Notes under the pieces: generated by a model | The model's input: the letters and a program-made list of their open reading frames with translations, nothing else | Database searches by the model: none | Told to the model about the DNA's origin: nothing | Made by a program: the position numbers and the translations under genes | In this document: positions 17,113 through 27,309 of the stretch, piece by piece | How the letters are laid out: each line of letters opens with the position of its first letter | Numbering within the stretch: the stretch's first letter is position 1 | Source: Alphaproteobacteria bacterium | GTDB taxonomy: Bacteria; Pseudomonadota; Alphaproteobacteria; Micavibrionales; UBA2020 | Assembly: GCA_004297545.1 (NCBI GenBank) | Contig: SCTB01000085.1 | Location: forward strand, 1 to 64,000 | Direction of reading: 5' to 3' | Length of the DNA stretch: 64,000 nucleotides

Positions 17113-17457
17113 ATGGCACGCGATAAATGCAAGGCCTGCGGCAGTTCCGATTTATACCATGGGCGCATGGCGGCACAGGGCGGCGTGATGCTGGGCCGCG
17201 CGAAGGGCATGTCATGGTCGATGGTAATGATCAAATGCGCCGTCTGCGTCACCTGCGGCGCGGTCGAGCCCTATGTCGAGGATACGGGGCTTGCGAAGGT
17301 CAGGGAATGGAAGGCCGCTGAATCGCATCAGGTCCCGCCCACGACCGATTCCGGCTCCCCCATCAACCCCGGCACGATCCTGCTGTTCCTCGCCCTGACG
17401 GGCGTTTTCGCCGCGCTTATCGTGCATATGCTGAGTATCGCCGAGAAGCTGAAGTAA
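17113..17457 (+). CDS. Small zinc-ribbon protein with a C-terminal membrane helix
   Basis: 114 residues of unknown function. The N-terminus has CKACGSS and the middle has CAVCVTCGAVEPYV, together a plausible four-cysteine zinc ribbon. The C-terminus has one membrane segment (ILLFLALTGVFAALIVHML). The ATG at 17113 follows AAGAAGGGG. It would sit as a tail-anchored inner-membrane protein with the ribbon in the cytoplasm. Nothing nearby indicates a function. Confidence 0.7.
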   Translation: MARDKCKACGSSDLYHGRMAAQGGVMLGRAKGMSWSMVMIKCAVCVTCGAVEPYVEDTGLAKVREWKAAESHQVPPTTDSGSPINPGTILLFLALTGVFAALIVHMLSIAEKLK

Positions 17458-17635
17458 AAATTACGTCGCAAAATATTATGTAATATACCGATCGGCGGGA
17501 CCGGAGTCGGGGAAAATCAGGCGCTTTACCGAAACTTTTAAAGTCTGCCGATAACATCTCCTTTTATTACATGGTCTTTAACCACTTGATATAAGCTCAT
17601 TTTTCGTGGTAGAAGTTTTCGTCCTTGAAAAAATG

Positions 17636-17673
17636 TTAACATTATGTTAACCTTTTATTAATAGTTTTTTAAC
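17636..17673. promoter_or_regulatory. Array of four TTAA elements at exact 11-bp period (CtrA-type sites)
   Basis: TTAA occurs at 17636, 17647, 17658 and 17669, each separated by exactly seven bases. Every neighbouring pair therefore fits the CtrA consensus TTAA-N7-TTAA; the first two and the last pairs also end in the preferred TTAAC. The array ends 41 bases before the cmk ATG. CtrA is the conserved alphaproteobacterial cell-cycle response regulator. That it binds here is inference. Confidence 0.65.
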
Positions 17674-17713
17674 AGGTCGCGACCGATCAAAGCTGCCTGA
17701 CGGGGGATGTGTA

Positions 17714-18499
17714 ATGCCAATCGTGAACTTCAGGAAGACTGATTTTCTGCCCGCGCAGGAGCAAGGCTCCGCGTTGCAGAAGAAGCTGGTCATCACGGTG
17801 GACGGCCCTGCCGCCAGCGGCAAGGGCACGCTGGCCAAAAAGCTTGCGGAACGTCTGGGCTATGCCTATCTCGATACTGGCGCCCTGTATCGCGCCGTCG
17901 CCATGGCGACCCTCGAAATCGGCGGCGACCCTAACTATTTTCAAGATGTCCAGCCCGCCCTCGACATCATCAAGCGCAACCTGACGCCGGAACTGCTGGC
18001 CAGCGCAGCGCTGCGCACCCCTGAAGTTTCCGATGCCGCGTCCAAGGTGGCGGCGATCCCTGAAGTGCGTCAGGCCCTGCTGGATTATCAGCGTGAATTC
18101 GCTGAAAATCCCCCCGGCCTGGTGGGCGGCGCCGTGCTGGACGGGCGCGATATCGGGACTGTCGTCTGCCCGGACGCGGACATCAAGTTTTTCATCACCG
18201 CCTCCGTCGAGGAACGCGCCAAGCGCCGCTATACGGAGCTGTCCGAAAGACACGACGACGTGACATTCGAGCGGGTTCTGGGCGACCTGAAAGCCCGCGA
18301 CCTGCGCGATGCTACCCGCGCCGTGGCCCCCACGCTGGCGGCCGAGGACGCCTATATCCTCGACACGACCGGACTTAACCCCTCGGAAACGCTCGAAGAA
18401 GCCATTGCTGTCATCCGGTCCCGCTTCCTTTCCGAAACCAACGACAATGCCCTGGCGGCGGCAAAACCCCCGGCCCCGGCCCAGAAAACCGCGCTTTAA
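17714..18499 (+). CDS. cmk: Cytidylate kinase
   Basis: Phosphorylates CMP/dCMP for nucleotide salvage. P-loop GPAASGKGT at residues 31-39, then LDTGALYRAVA and LDGRDIGTVVCPDADIKFFI, all standard Cmk blocks. The chain is 261 aa, longer than usual (about 210-230), with about 22 extra residues at each end; the tail is Ala/Pro rich. The start at 17714 is supported by CGGGGGATG upstream. The gene precedes rpsA, a pairing conserved in many Proteobacteria. The 255-base upstream gap holds the TTAA array. Confidence 0.95.
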   Translation: MPIVNFRKTDFLPAQEQGSALQKKLVITVDGPAASGKGTLAKKLAERLGYAYLDTGALYRAVAMATLEIGGDPNYFQDVQPALDIIKRNLTPELLASAALRTPEVSDAASKVAAIPEVRQALLDYQREFAENPPGLVGGAVLDGRDIGTVVCPDADIKFFITASVEERAKRRYTELSERHDDVTFERVLGDLKARDLRDATRAVAPTLAAEDAYILDTTGLNPSETLEEAIAVIRSRFLSETNDNALAAAKPPAPAQKTAL

Positions 18500-18655
18500 C
18501 CCCCATTTTCCCCGGTATTTTGAGCCTTTTCAGGCCTTTTTCGTTGACTCTTCACCTCTTCACCCTTAATTATCCCTTTGAACGGCCAGGCGGGCCCGGG
18601 TGCCGCATGGCAGCCCTTTGGCCGTATTCCGCATACAAAAGAGAGAACTTAACCT

Positions 18656-20449
18656 ATGGCAAAAGTAGCCGCAAAAATCATTGAGAACGTGTCCGTGAAA
18701 GACATCACGGGCGAGAACTTCAGCTTCAAGTCCCTTCTGGACGAAAGCTTCAAGAACATCAAATCCTTCGAAGGCTCGGTCGTCGAAGGCACCGTGGTCG
18801 GCCTGGATGACGAATTCGTCACCCTCGACGTCGGCCTGAAATCCGAAGGGCGCATCGCGCTCCGCGAATTCGGCGCGCATGGCGCGAAATCCGAAATCAA
18901 GATCGGCGACAAGGTGGAAGTCTATGTCGAGCGCATGGAGAACAAGGACGGCGAAGCCGTTCTCTCCCGCGAGAAAGCCAAGCGCGAAGAGAGCTGGGTC
19001 CTGCTGGAAAAGCAGCACAAGGCCAACGAGCGCGTCACCGGCGTCATCTTCGGCCGCGTCAAAGGCGGCTTTACGGTCGACCTGTCGGGCGCGGTCGCAT
19101 TCCTGCCGGGTTCGCAGGTCGACATCCGCCCCGTGCGCGATATCAGCCCGCTGTTCGGCACCCCGCAACCCTTCCTGATCCTGAAAATGGACAGGCAGCG
19201 CGGCAACATCGTCGTTTCCCGCCGGGCCGTGCTGGAAGAATCCCGCGCGGAAGCCCGCTCGGAACTGGTCTCCAACCTCAAGGAAGGCCAGGAACTGCAG
19301 GGCGTGGTCAAGAACATTACCGATTACGGCGCGTTCATTGACCTGGGCGGCGTCGATGGCCTGCTGCACGTGACCGATATCTCGTGGAAGCGCATCAATC
19401 ACCCCTCGGAAGTCCTCTCGGTCGGCCAGACGGTCAACGTGAAGATCATCCGCTTCAACGAAGAAAGCCAGCGCATCAGCCTCGGCATGAAACAGCTGGA
19501 CAGCGACCCCTGGCAGGGCGTCGAAGGCAAGTTCAAGATCGGCGAACGCTACAAGGGCCGCGTCACGAACATTGCAGACTACGGCGCATTCGTCGAACTG
19601 GGCGAAGGCATCGAAGGCCTCGTGCACGTCTCGGAAATGTCCTGGACCAAGAAAAACATCCATCCCGGCAAGATCGTCTCGACCAGCCAGGAAGTGGAAG
19701 TTCAGGTGCTGGACGTCGATCTCACGAAACGCCGTATCTCGCTGGGCCTCAAGCAATGCGCTGAGAACCCCTGGAACAAGTTCGCCTCCAGCCACAAGCC
19801 GGGCGACGTTCTGGAAGGCGAAATCCGCAACGTGACCGAATTCGGCCTGTTCGTCGGCATTGGCGACCAGATCGACGGCATGGTGCATATGTCCGACCTG
19901 TCCTGGAAACAGGCCGGCGAGGAAGCCATCAAGGCGTTCAAGAAGGGCGACACCCTGAAGGTGAAAGTCCTCGAGATCGATCCCGAGAAGGAACGCGTTT
20001 CCTTAGGGGTCAAGCAGCTTGAAAGCGACCCGATGGAAGCGGACCTGGGCGGCGTCGCCAAGGGCTCGGTTGTCACCTGCACCGTCACGGCTGTGACGGG
20101 CGGCGGCATCGAGGTCTCGGTGAACGAGAAGCTCTCCGGCTTCATCAAGAAGGGCGATCTTTCCCGCGAACGCTCCGAGCAGCGCCCCGACCGTTTCGCC
20201 GTCGGCGAAAAGGTGGACGCGAAAGTGCTCAAAGTCGAGCGCTCCGGCCGCAAGCTGGAACTCTCGATCAAGCAGCGCGAGATCGACGAAGACAAGCAGG
20301 CGATGGCGGAATACGGATCTTCGGATTCGGGCGCCTCGCTCGGCGACATCCTGGGCGCAGCCCTGCAGAAGAAAGGCGTGAAAGCGCCCGAGGCTGCGGA
20401 AGAGGCTCCCAAGAAAGCCAAAAAGTCGAAGAAGGAATCTGAAGAGTAA
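18656..20449 (+). CDS. rpsA: 30S ribosomal protein S1
   Basis: mRNA-binding ribosomal protein that helps initiate translation of weakly led messages. 597 aa with six S1 (OB-fold) domains. Repeats are seen at EGTVVGLDDEFVTLDVG, VTGVIFGRVKGGFTVD, QGVVKNITDYGAFIDLGG, KGRVTNIADYGAFVELGE, EGEIRNVTEFGLFVGIG and the divergent last domain. The C-terminus is a Lys/Ser/Glu-rich tail. An AAGAGAGAA ribosome binding site precedes the ATG. A strong terminator follows. A damaged copy of parts of this gene lies about 1.2 kb downstream at 21602-21753. Confidence 0.97.
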   Translation: MAKVAAKIIENVSVKDITGENFSFKSLLDESFKNIKSFEGSVVEGTVVGLDDEFVTLDVGLKSEGRIALREFGAHGAKSEIKIGDKVEVYVERMENKDGEAVLSREKAKREESWVLLEKQHKANERVTGVIFGRVKGGFTVDLSGAVAFLPGSQVDIRPVRDISPLFGTPQPFLILKMDRQRGNIVVSRRAVLEESRAEARSELVSNLKEGQELQGVVKNITDYGAFIDLGGVDGLLHVTDISWKRINHPSEVLSVGQTVNVKIIRFNEESQRISLGMKQLDSDPWQGVEGKFKIGERYKGRVTNIADYGAFVELGEGIEGLVHVSEMSWTKKNIHPGKIVSTSQEVEVQVLDVDLTKRRISLGLKQCAENPWNKFASSHKPGDVLEGEIRNVTEFGLFVGIGDQIDGMVHMSDLSWKQAGEEAIKAFKKGDTLKVKVLEIDPEKERVSLGVKQLESDPMEADLGGVAKGSVVTCTVTAVTGGGIEVSVNEKLSGFIKKGDLSRERSEQRPDRFAVGEKVDAKVLKVERSGRKLELSIKQREIDEDKQAMAEYGSSDSGASLGDILGAALQKKGVKAPEAAEEAPKKAKKSKKESEE

Positions 20450-20470
20450 TCTTCAAATCTTTCCGACAAC

Positions 20471-20507
20471 AAAACCCCCGGAAGGCAACTTCCGGGGGTT
20501 TTTGTTT
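20471..20507 (+). terminator. Intrinsic terminator of rpsA
   Basis: Perfect stem AACCCCCGGAA...TTCCGGGGGTT with a six-base loop, followed by TTTGTTTTTG. It starts 22 bases after the rpsA stop codon. Confidence 0.93.
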
Positions 20508-20588
20508 TTGTCCGAGCAGCGGATTCTATTTCCCATTTAAACATGGTATCCTTATGGTGTATTCGCCCCATACCGATGGGAAAAGTCG

Positions 20589-21626
20589 ATGTTTGAAGAC
20601 GACCCAAAAAAGATTCCCCCGCCCTCCTTAAGTCCGCACCTCATAGAGCGTGTCCGCAGAGAGCAAAACTTCCCCTTCGCCATTTTCGCCGGCATTGGCG
20701 GCGCCCTTGTCGGCACCGTTGCGTGGATGGTCGTTACCGTTTCTACAGGGTGGGACATCGGTATTATGTCCGTTGTGACGGGGCTCGCTGTGGGGCTCGC
20801 CGTCAGGAAGACGGGTAAGGGGATAGACAAAAAGTTTGGATTTTTGGCAGCGGCCTGCGCACTTCTGGGGTGTGTGATTGGTGATATAGTGAGCGCCAAT
20901 GTCCTCATTGGTGCCTCCCGCCACACGCCTGCATCACTAGAGTTTTTCAGTCGTCAGAGCGCTGCGCCTGATACCCAAGCTTATACCCGCTGGTTCAGGG
21001 GCGACTGGCTCAATACTGACTGGTTCAAAGTGGACGACCTTCTTTTCTACGGCATCGCCATCTACGTTGCCTATAAGAACGCCTTTATGTATCGCCTGCC
21101 TTCCGTCTCCGGTCTTGTAGAACATCCCGTCATGCGCCCCCCGTCGCAAAAGACGCCAGATGATGTCCCACATGCGCAAAAGGTAGCTGCGGCAAAAGGC
21201 AGCGCCATCGAGCAGTATGAATTAGGCAAGAAGTACCGCGACGGGAAGGCAACGCGGAAGAATTACGTGGAGGCACTGAAATGGTTTCTGATGTCGGCGG
21301 AAAAAGGGAATCTGGCGGCGCAATTTGAAGTCGGATGGATGTATGAAAGCGGCACCGGTGTGAAGCAGGATCGCGCTGAGGCGATGAGGTGGTATACCAA
21401 GGCTGCCGAGCAAGGCTATGCACGCGCTCAGAATGAAATTGGACACCACCACGCAAACGGTATTGGCGTTCCCAGAAATCTCGAGGAGGCGTATTTCTGG
21501 TATTGCCTCCCCGCAGAAAGCGATAGCGCGCCAGATCGTGATGACACAGCCGAGAAACTCGATCAAGCCGAGATCGAACGGGTGCACCAAAGGGTGCGCG
21601 AATGGAAGGCAAAATCCGCAACGTGA
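20589..21626 (+). CDS. Membrane protein with C-terminal Sel1 repeats
   Basis: 345 residues. About three to four membrane segments occupy residues 28-115 and 145-165, followed by a cytoplasmic helical part. Three Sel1-like repeats span about 205-305 (IEQYELGKKYRDGKATRKNYVEALKWF, AAQFEVGWMYESGTGV, ARAQNEIGHHHANGIGV). Sel1 repeats mediate protein contacts. Codon usage is visibly less GC-biased than in neighbouring genes, suggesting later arrival. The last eight codons (EWKAKSAT, stop) are read out of frame from the rpsA-derived fragment that starts at 21602. So the end of this gene was shaped by that duplication. Confidence 0.8.
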   Translation: MFEDDPKKIPPPSLSPHLIERVRREQNFPFAIFAGIGGALVGTVAWMVVTVSTGWDIGIMSVVTGLAVGLAVRKTGKGIDKKFGFLAAACALLGCVIGDIVSANVLIGASRHTPASLEFFSRQSAAPDTQAYTRWFRGDWLNTDWFKVDDLLFYGIAIYVAYKNAFMYRLPSVSGLVEHPVMRPPSQKTPDDVPHAQKVAAAKGSAIEQYELGKKYRDGKATRKNYVEALKWFLMSAEKGNLAAQFEVGWMYESGTGVKQDRAEAMRWYTKAAEQGYARAQNEIGHHHANGIGVPRNLEEAYFWYCLPAESDSAPDRDDTAEKLDQAEIERVHQRVREWKAKSAT

Positions 21627-21753
21627 TCGAATTCGATCTGTTCGTCGCCATCGGCGACATCCTCGGCGCAGCCCTGCAGAAGAAAGGCGCAAAAGCGTCT
21701 GAAACGACTGAGGAAGCTCCCAAGAAAGCCAAAAGATCGAAGAAGGAATCTGA
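21602..21753 (+). pseudogene. rpsA fragment: two pieces of rpsA joined by an internal deletion
   Basis: The translated segment reads EGKIRNVIEFDLFVAIGD, matching intact rpsA near 19819 (EGEIRNVTEFGLFVGIGD). It then continues directly into DILGAALQKKGAKASE and EEAPKKAKRSKKESE, matching the rpsA C-terminus near 20345-20445. Roughly 480 bases between are missing. The join falls at GGCGAC, which occurs at both break points in rpsA, so a microhomology deletion is likely. The frame is open into the antisense of the next gene, but I see no sign that it is expressed as a protein. Confidence 0.85.
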
Positions 21754-22443
21754 AATGCAAATCAACCGTAGGCTAACAGGCGCCGGCCGTTCTGTCGCAA
21801 CCAGCGGCGCGAGGCCGCGGCATCGGCCGTCAGGCCCGCGCAGAGCGCCCAGAACCTTCGGCTGTGGTTCAGGTGGACGCGATGAGCGACTTCATGCGCG
21901 ACGACGTAGTCCATGACCTCCGGGGGCGCCAGCAGCAGCCGCCACGAGTACATAAGCTTGCCGTCTGGGCCGCAGGAACCCCAGCGCGTCTTCGGGTCGA
22001 GAATGCGGACGGGCGCCGGCGGCAGCCCCAGCGTCGACGCTTTTTCATCGGACAGCCGCTTGAGCGCGCGCATGGCCTCGTTCTTCAGAAAGTCCTTCAC
22101 CCGTCGCGGCAGATGCTCGGGCTGGCCATGCACGACGATACGGCCTTCCTCCAGTCTTGTCAGGCCGCGGCCGGGAGCGTGTTCGATGACGCAGGGAGCG
22201 CCGGCGATGTGAAGCGTGGCGCCGGGCGCGAAAGGAATGGCGTCCGCCGACTTGCGGCGCTGGTCTTCGATCCAGCCGCGGTGGGTCTCAACAAATCGTT
22301 GCGCCCTTTCAAGCGAGACGCGGGATTTGAGCGGCCAGGTGAAAACGACGTCCCCCGCTTTCGCATCCACGCGCAGCGAAAACCGGCGTGCGCGTGATGA
22401 CGGTTTCACGCGCACGCCGCCTATATCGAGAGGGATGGGAGGC

Positions 22444-23985
<1,542 letters not shown>

Positions 23986-24012
23986 GGTATTTTCCTTAAC
24001 TTTAAATTTCGT

Positions 24013-24043
24013 CCCGCCTATAATAACGGCGGGTTTCGCCGTT
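24013..24043 (-). promoter_or_regulatory. Two overlapping alternative hairpins in the leuA leader
   Basis: Reading towards leuA, AACGGCG (24043-24037) can pair with CGCCGTT (24031-24025). The shared CCCGCC (24033-24028) can instead pair with GGCGGG (24018-24013). Only one can form at a time. There is no T-run and no obvious leucine-rich leader peptide, so classical attenuation is not shown. It might simply be weak termination after the Trm112 gene. Confidence 0.35.
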
Positions 24044-24088
24044 TTCCAGTGCTTTTCCCTTGCTGCGCCGCGTCAATTCGGCCTCTTT

Positions 24089-24274
24089 TCAATCCAGCTT
24101 GCGGGCCTCGTCAACCAGCATGATGGGGATGCCTTCGCGGATAGGGAAGGCCAGTTTCGCCTGCCGGCTGATGAGTTCCTGCCGGGCGGCGTCATATTCC
24201 AGTGGCGCCTTGGTCAGCGGACAGACAAGAACCTCGAGCAGCTTCGGGTCGGCGGTTTTGGTGCTGACGGGCAT
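24089..24274 (-). CDS. Trm112 family small protein
   Basis: 61 residues of the bacterial Trm112/YcaR family, short proteins related to the zinc-ribbon partner of methyltransferases. The block [17 protein letters not shown] and the closing [17 protein letters not shown] are diagnostic. Only one cysteine is present, so it is unlikely to hold zinc. AGGAG precedes the ATG. A much longer in-frame version starting at 24394 would overlap the LON-domain gene and is rejected. It is linked to a thioredoxin and a LON-domain gene, an arrangement known in alphaproteobacteria. Confidence 0.88.
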   Translation of the reverse strand: MPVSTKTADPKLLEVLVCPLTKAPLEYDAARQELISRQAKLAFPIREGIPIMLVDEARKLD

Positions 24275-24284
24275 TTTTACTCCT

Positions 24285-24935
24285 CTAGTGGCAGGAAGCA
24301 GCGCAGTCTTCGCGCGCGGCAATCTCGAGCAGGGCCTGCAGGATTTTTGCGCGCTCAGGCAGCGTTTTCGCCTCGAGCAAGGCCTGTTTTTCATCGGTGT
24401 CGAAGGGGCAGACGACGCTTAAGGTGGATATCAGCTTTTCGCATTCGATATCGCGGATCGTCTCCCACTTGTCGCAGAACATATTCATTTTATCGAGATA
24501 TTTGCGCAGGGTTCTCATCATCGTATCGCGGCAGACATCGGTCACGCGGTCGGCCTCGAAATCGCCCTGATAGGGCTGCCAGTTCGCCTTCACATGACGA
24601 AAGCCGCCATTCGCCAGCGGCAGTTCCTGCACGACATCGAAGCGGCAGACGCCTTTCAGCGTAATCAGGTAACGGCCGTCCTCCGTCTCCGAAAACGAGG
24701 CGATGCGCCCCGCGCAGCCGGTCTTGAAAACCTGTTCCCCGTCGCCGTCAGGCCTCGGCTGGATCATGCCGATCAGACGGCCGTTGGTCATCGCGTGCGA
24801 GACCATCGCCAGATAGCGGGGTTCGAAGATATTCAGGGGCAGCTGCACGCGGGGCAGCAGAATGACGCGGGGCAGCGGGAAGACCGGGATTTCCTGCGGC
24901 AGGTCCTCGAATTTCGTGTCGAATGCCTCTCCCAT
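24285..24935 (-). CDS. LON N-terminal (substrate-binding) domain protein
   Basis: 216-residue protein consisting of the LON N-domain only, without ATPase or protease parts. [30 protein letters not shown] at the start, then [18 protein letters not shown] and [13 protein letters not shown], are the family hallmarks. I start at ATG 24935, which follows GGGGGAGGG; the longer frame to 25061 runs into the thioredoxin gene. It is followed after 10 bases by the Trm112 gene. Function is unknown; possibly substrate binding or an adaptor. Confidence 0.9.
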   Translation of the reverse strand: MGEAFDTKFEDLPQEIPVFPLPRVILLPRVQLPLNIFEPRYLAMVSHAMTNGRLIGMIQPRPDGDGEQVFKTGCAGRIASFSETEDGRYLITLKGVCRFDVVQELPLANGGFRHVKANWQPYQGDFEADRVTDVCRDTMMRTLRKYLDKMNMFCDKWETIRDIECEKLISTLSVVCPFDTDEKQALLEAKTLPERAKILQALLEIAAREDCAASCH

Positions 24936-24946
24936 GCCCTCCCCCG

Positions 24947-25891
24947 TCAGGAAAAGAGAATGGAAGACAGCCTGCGCCGCCCGGCGGCAGTCAGTGGATG
25001 CGACGGGCCCATGCCCTCGAAAAGATCCAGCAGCAGCTTGCGCGCCTTCTGCTCTTTCCATTCGCGGTCGCGGCGCGTGAGTTCGACGAGCGCATCGATG
25101 CCGGCCTCGAGATCCGCGGCGGCAATCTTGCGCAACGCGAGGTCGTAGCGCGCCTGCAGGTCTTTCGGGTCTTTAGCGAGTTTTTCGGCAAGCTTTCCGG
25201 CCTCAGCGAGTTTTTCGGCGTCCGCGGCAATGTCCACGACCAGCTTGAGGCCTTTCAGGCGGGAATAGGAAAGATGTTCCGGCTTCGCCTGTCCGATGAA
25301 TTCGCGTAACGATTCCATGTCCTTTTCGGCCAGCAGGCACCAGCCGATGCCACTCAGCGCGTCGAGATTGTCGGGCGCCGCATCCAGCACGTTGCTGTAG
25401 GAGGTCATGGCCTCGCCGTACTTTCCCTCGCGGAAATTCTTGTCTCCCTCAGCCATCAGCTTGCCGATGTTTTCGGCCGACAGTTCCTGCGGCTTGTCTG
25501 CGGGGATGGCCCCACCCAGCTTGGTCAGCTTGACGACAAAGGCGCGCAGCTCGGTTTCGGAGCGTCCGCCCATGAAACCATCGACCGGCTGGCCCTGGAA
25601 GAAAGCAAAAATGGTGGGCACCGACTGGACGCGGAAGACTTCGGCCAGCTCGGGGTTTTTGTCGACGTTGACCTTGACCAGATGCACGGCCCCGCGCGCC
25701 TCCGCCACGACCTTTTCGAGCGCAGGCATCATCTGCTTGCACGGGCCGCACCAGGGCGCCCAGAAATCGACGATGACAGGGGTTTTGAGGGAAACGGCAA
25801 GGACGTCTTCTTCGAAACGCGCGGCATCGGTGTCGCGGATAAACGGGTTTTCCGGCGTCTTGTCTTTTTGTCCGAGGCTTAAGTCCAGCAT
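24947..25891 (-). CDS. Thioredoxin-TPR co-chaperone (YbbN/CnoX-like)
   Basis: 314 residues. The thioredoxin domain spans about 20-130 with active site WCGPCK, so unlike E. coli CnoX (SxxC) both redox cysteines are kept. The rest is TPR helices (about 145-300), for example NFREGKYGEAMTSYSNVLDAAPDNLDALSGIGWCLL. CnoX-type proteins protect substrates and pass them to GroEL. It is the first of a run with the LON-domain and Trm112 genes. Confidence 0.9.
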   Translation of the reverse strand: MLDLSLGQKDKTPENPFIRDTDAARFEEDVLAVSLKTPVIVDFWAPWCGPCKQMMPALEKVVAEARGAVHLVKVNVDKNPELAEVFRVQSVPTIFAFFQGQPVDGFMGGRSETELRAFVVKLTKLGGAIPADKPQELSAENIGKLMAEGDKNFREGKYGEAMTSYSNVLDAAPDNLDALSGIGWCLLAEKDMESLREFIGQAKPEHLSYSRLKGLKLVVDIAADAEKLAEAGKLAEKLAKDPKDLQARYDLALRKIAAADLEAGIDALVELTRRDREWKEQKARKLLLDLFEGMGPSHPLTAAGRRRLSSILFS

Positions 25892-25935
25892 GTCCTGACC
25901 TTTGCTTTAGTGCCTTCCCTTGTGCATGAGATAAG

Positions 25936-26451
25936 CTATAGCCTTGAAAAATCAACAATCATAGGGTTATACCCCAGATTTTTCATGAATTTAACCAGAT
26001 CCTGCGGTTTCAGGCAGGTGGTGCGGTCATTTCTTAACGGGTGACAATTAATCACCTCATGCTCCATGAGGCGGTGATCCAGCACCGGCGAGACCTCCCT
26101 GCTGAGGTCATTCAGCAGCGCCAGGGGCGTGACGGAGCCCGGCGTGACGCCAATGACGCGCTGCATAAGCTCTGCATTGCCGAAGGACAGGCGGGCTGCA
26201 TTGATACGGGGAGGAAGTTTCTTGAGGTCAATCACCGTTTCATCGAGCGCAGTGACAAGCCAGATTTTGTCTTTTTTATCCTTTAAAAACAGGTTCTTGG
26301 TATGGCCGCCTGGGATCAGCTTCTTGAAATCCTCGCCCTCGGCCACCGTGAAAACAGGTCGATGTTCATAGGTCATAACCTCAATACCAAGTTCCGCGAA
26401 TTTGGCGGCCAGCGGGTCGGGGGTCGGGATGATTTTCAGCGCAGCGGACAT
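25936..26451 (-). CDS. Prolyl-tRNA editing deacylase-like protein (ProX/YbaK fold)
   Basis: 171-residue free-standing editing domain related to ProXp-ala/PrdX, which hydrolyses Ala-tRNA-Pro. The motif GGHTKNLFLKDKKDKIWLVTA, with the conserved lysine and GxHTKNLF, is typical of this subfamily. GVTPGSVTPLALLND and the closing CLKPQDLVKFM also fit. It lies 21 bases after the PP2C-like gene. The exact tRNA substrate is inference from the subfamily. Confidence 0.85.
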   Translation of the reverse strand: MSAALKIIPTPDPLAAKFAELGIEVMTYEHRPVFTVAEGEDFKKLIPGGHTKNLFLKDKKDKIWLVTALDETVIDLKKLPPRINAARLSFGNAELMQRVIGVTPGSVTPLALLNDLSREVSPVLDHRLMEHEVINCHPLRNDRTTCLKPQDLVKFMKNLGYNPMIVDFSRL

Positions 26452-26472
26452 GGCGGGTGATTTAACATAGAT

Positions 26473-27297
26473 TTAAGCCGGCTGGAAGCGGATATAAGAG
26501 CGGTCATCGAAGGATATGTGCCCCTTCTTCACCCCCTTTACCTGCGGGTGGAGCTTGTACATGAGGGGGTCTTCGGTGAGTACCCGCTTCAGTTCGGCCT
26601 CGGTTTCGGCCAGCGTGCCCAGCACGGTCGGGTAGCCGTCGCTGGCGAAAATGATTTCCTTTGCCCCTGCCGCCGGAAAGACCTCGATATGGACCTTCGG
26701 CACTGTCGAGCCGTTCAATACGCCGTAACCGAAGGGCCCGTCGTAATTGGCGAAGATTTTCAGCTCGCTGATGATCGGCGTGATGAGGTCCCACGAAATA
26801 TCGTTATCCAGCAGCTGCGCCTCGGTCATGCCCCTGGCGAGCTTCGCGCAGAAAAAGGCGCGCCGCAGCTCGGCCACTGTCGTCTCCTGCGGAAAAAATT
26901 TGTAATTGGCCTTTCCGTCCACGATGAAGGTGGAATCCGCCACGCGCCATATTTCTTTTCTCACGCGGGAGTAGACCAGCAGGGCGGCCGCCGGCCATGA
27001 CCAGGTTTCGGCGAAGGTTTTCCCTTCCTGCTTCGCTGCTGCCACCGAATTTTCGTGCAGCGTTTTATTCAGGGAAAGAACGGCGTGATGGGCGTCTATT
27101 TCAGCGGGCATCTGCGCGAGCGCGTCAGACAGCACGCCAGCCGCAAAGGCGCCTGTCGATGCCCCGTTCAGCATAAACCCGGCGCGCGAGGTCACGCCGT
27201 CGAAGACGCCGATAAAGTCCGGCGTGACCGCAATGCGGTCCTCGTTCTTTGAATCGTCGCCGGTTTTTCCGCAGGTGAATTGCTCGATGATCTTCAT
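26473..27297 (-). CDS. PP2C-like (PPM family) phosphatase domain protein
   Basis: 274 residues. Motif order fits PP2C metal-dependent phosphatases: NEDRIAV near residue 18, FIGVFDGVTS near 28-37 (metal Asp-Gly), ASDGYPTVLG near 220 (metal Asp-Gly), and FDDRSYIRF at the end in place of the usual DN(D/I)T. The fold looks complete, but GTS replaces the common GHG after the first DG, so it is a divergent member. No transmembrane or sensor domain is attached. No partner kinase is visible in this window. Confidence 0.7.
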   Translation of the reverse strand: MKIIEQFTCGKTGDDSKNEDRIAVTPDFIGVFDGVTSRAGFMLNGASTGAFAAGVLSDALAQMPAEIDAHHAVLSLNKTLHENSVAAAKQEGKTFAETWSWPAAALLVYSRVRKEIWRVADSTFIVDGKANYKFFPQETTVAELRRAFFCAKLARGMTEAQLLDNDISWDLITPIISELKIFANYDGPFGYGVLNGSTVPKVHIEVFPAAGAKEIIFASDGYPTVLGTLAETEAELKRVLTEDPLMYKLHPQVKGVKKGHISFDDRSYIRFQPA

Positions 27298-27309
27298 GAG
27301 CAGTTCAGG

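Noticed and set aside
17458-17713. Replication origin in the AT-rich gap with TTAA sites
   Set aside because: CtrA sites occur at some alphaproteobacterial origins, but I found no DnaA box (TTATNCACA) and no hemE or parA-type neighbour. A promoter region is simpler.
21754-21916. Continuation of the rpsA-derived frame as a real 104-residue protein
   Set aside because: Past 21753 it is antisense to the DUF45 peptidase and turns into Arg-rich shadow sequence, so the frame is accidental there.
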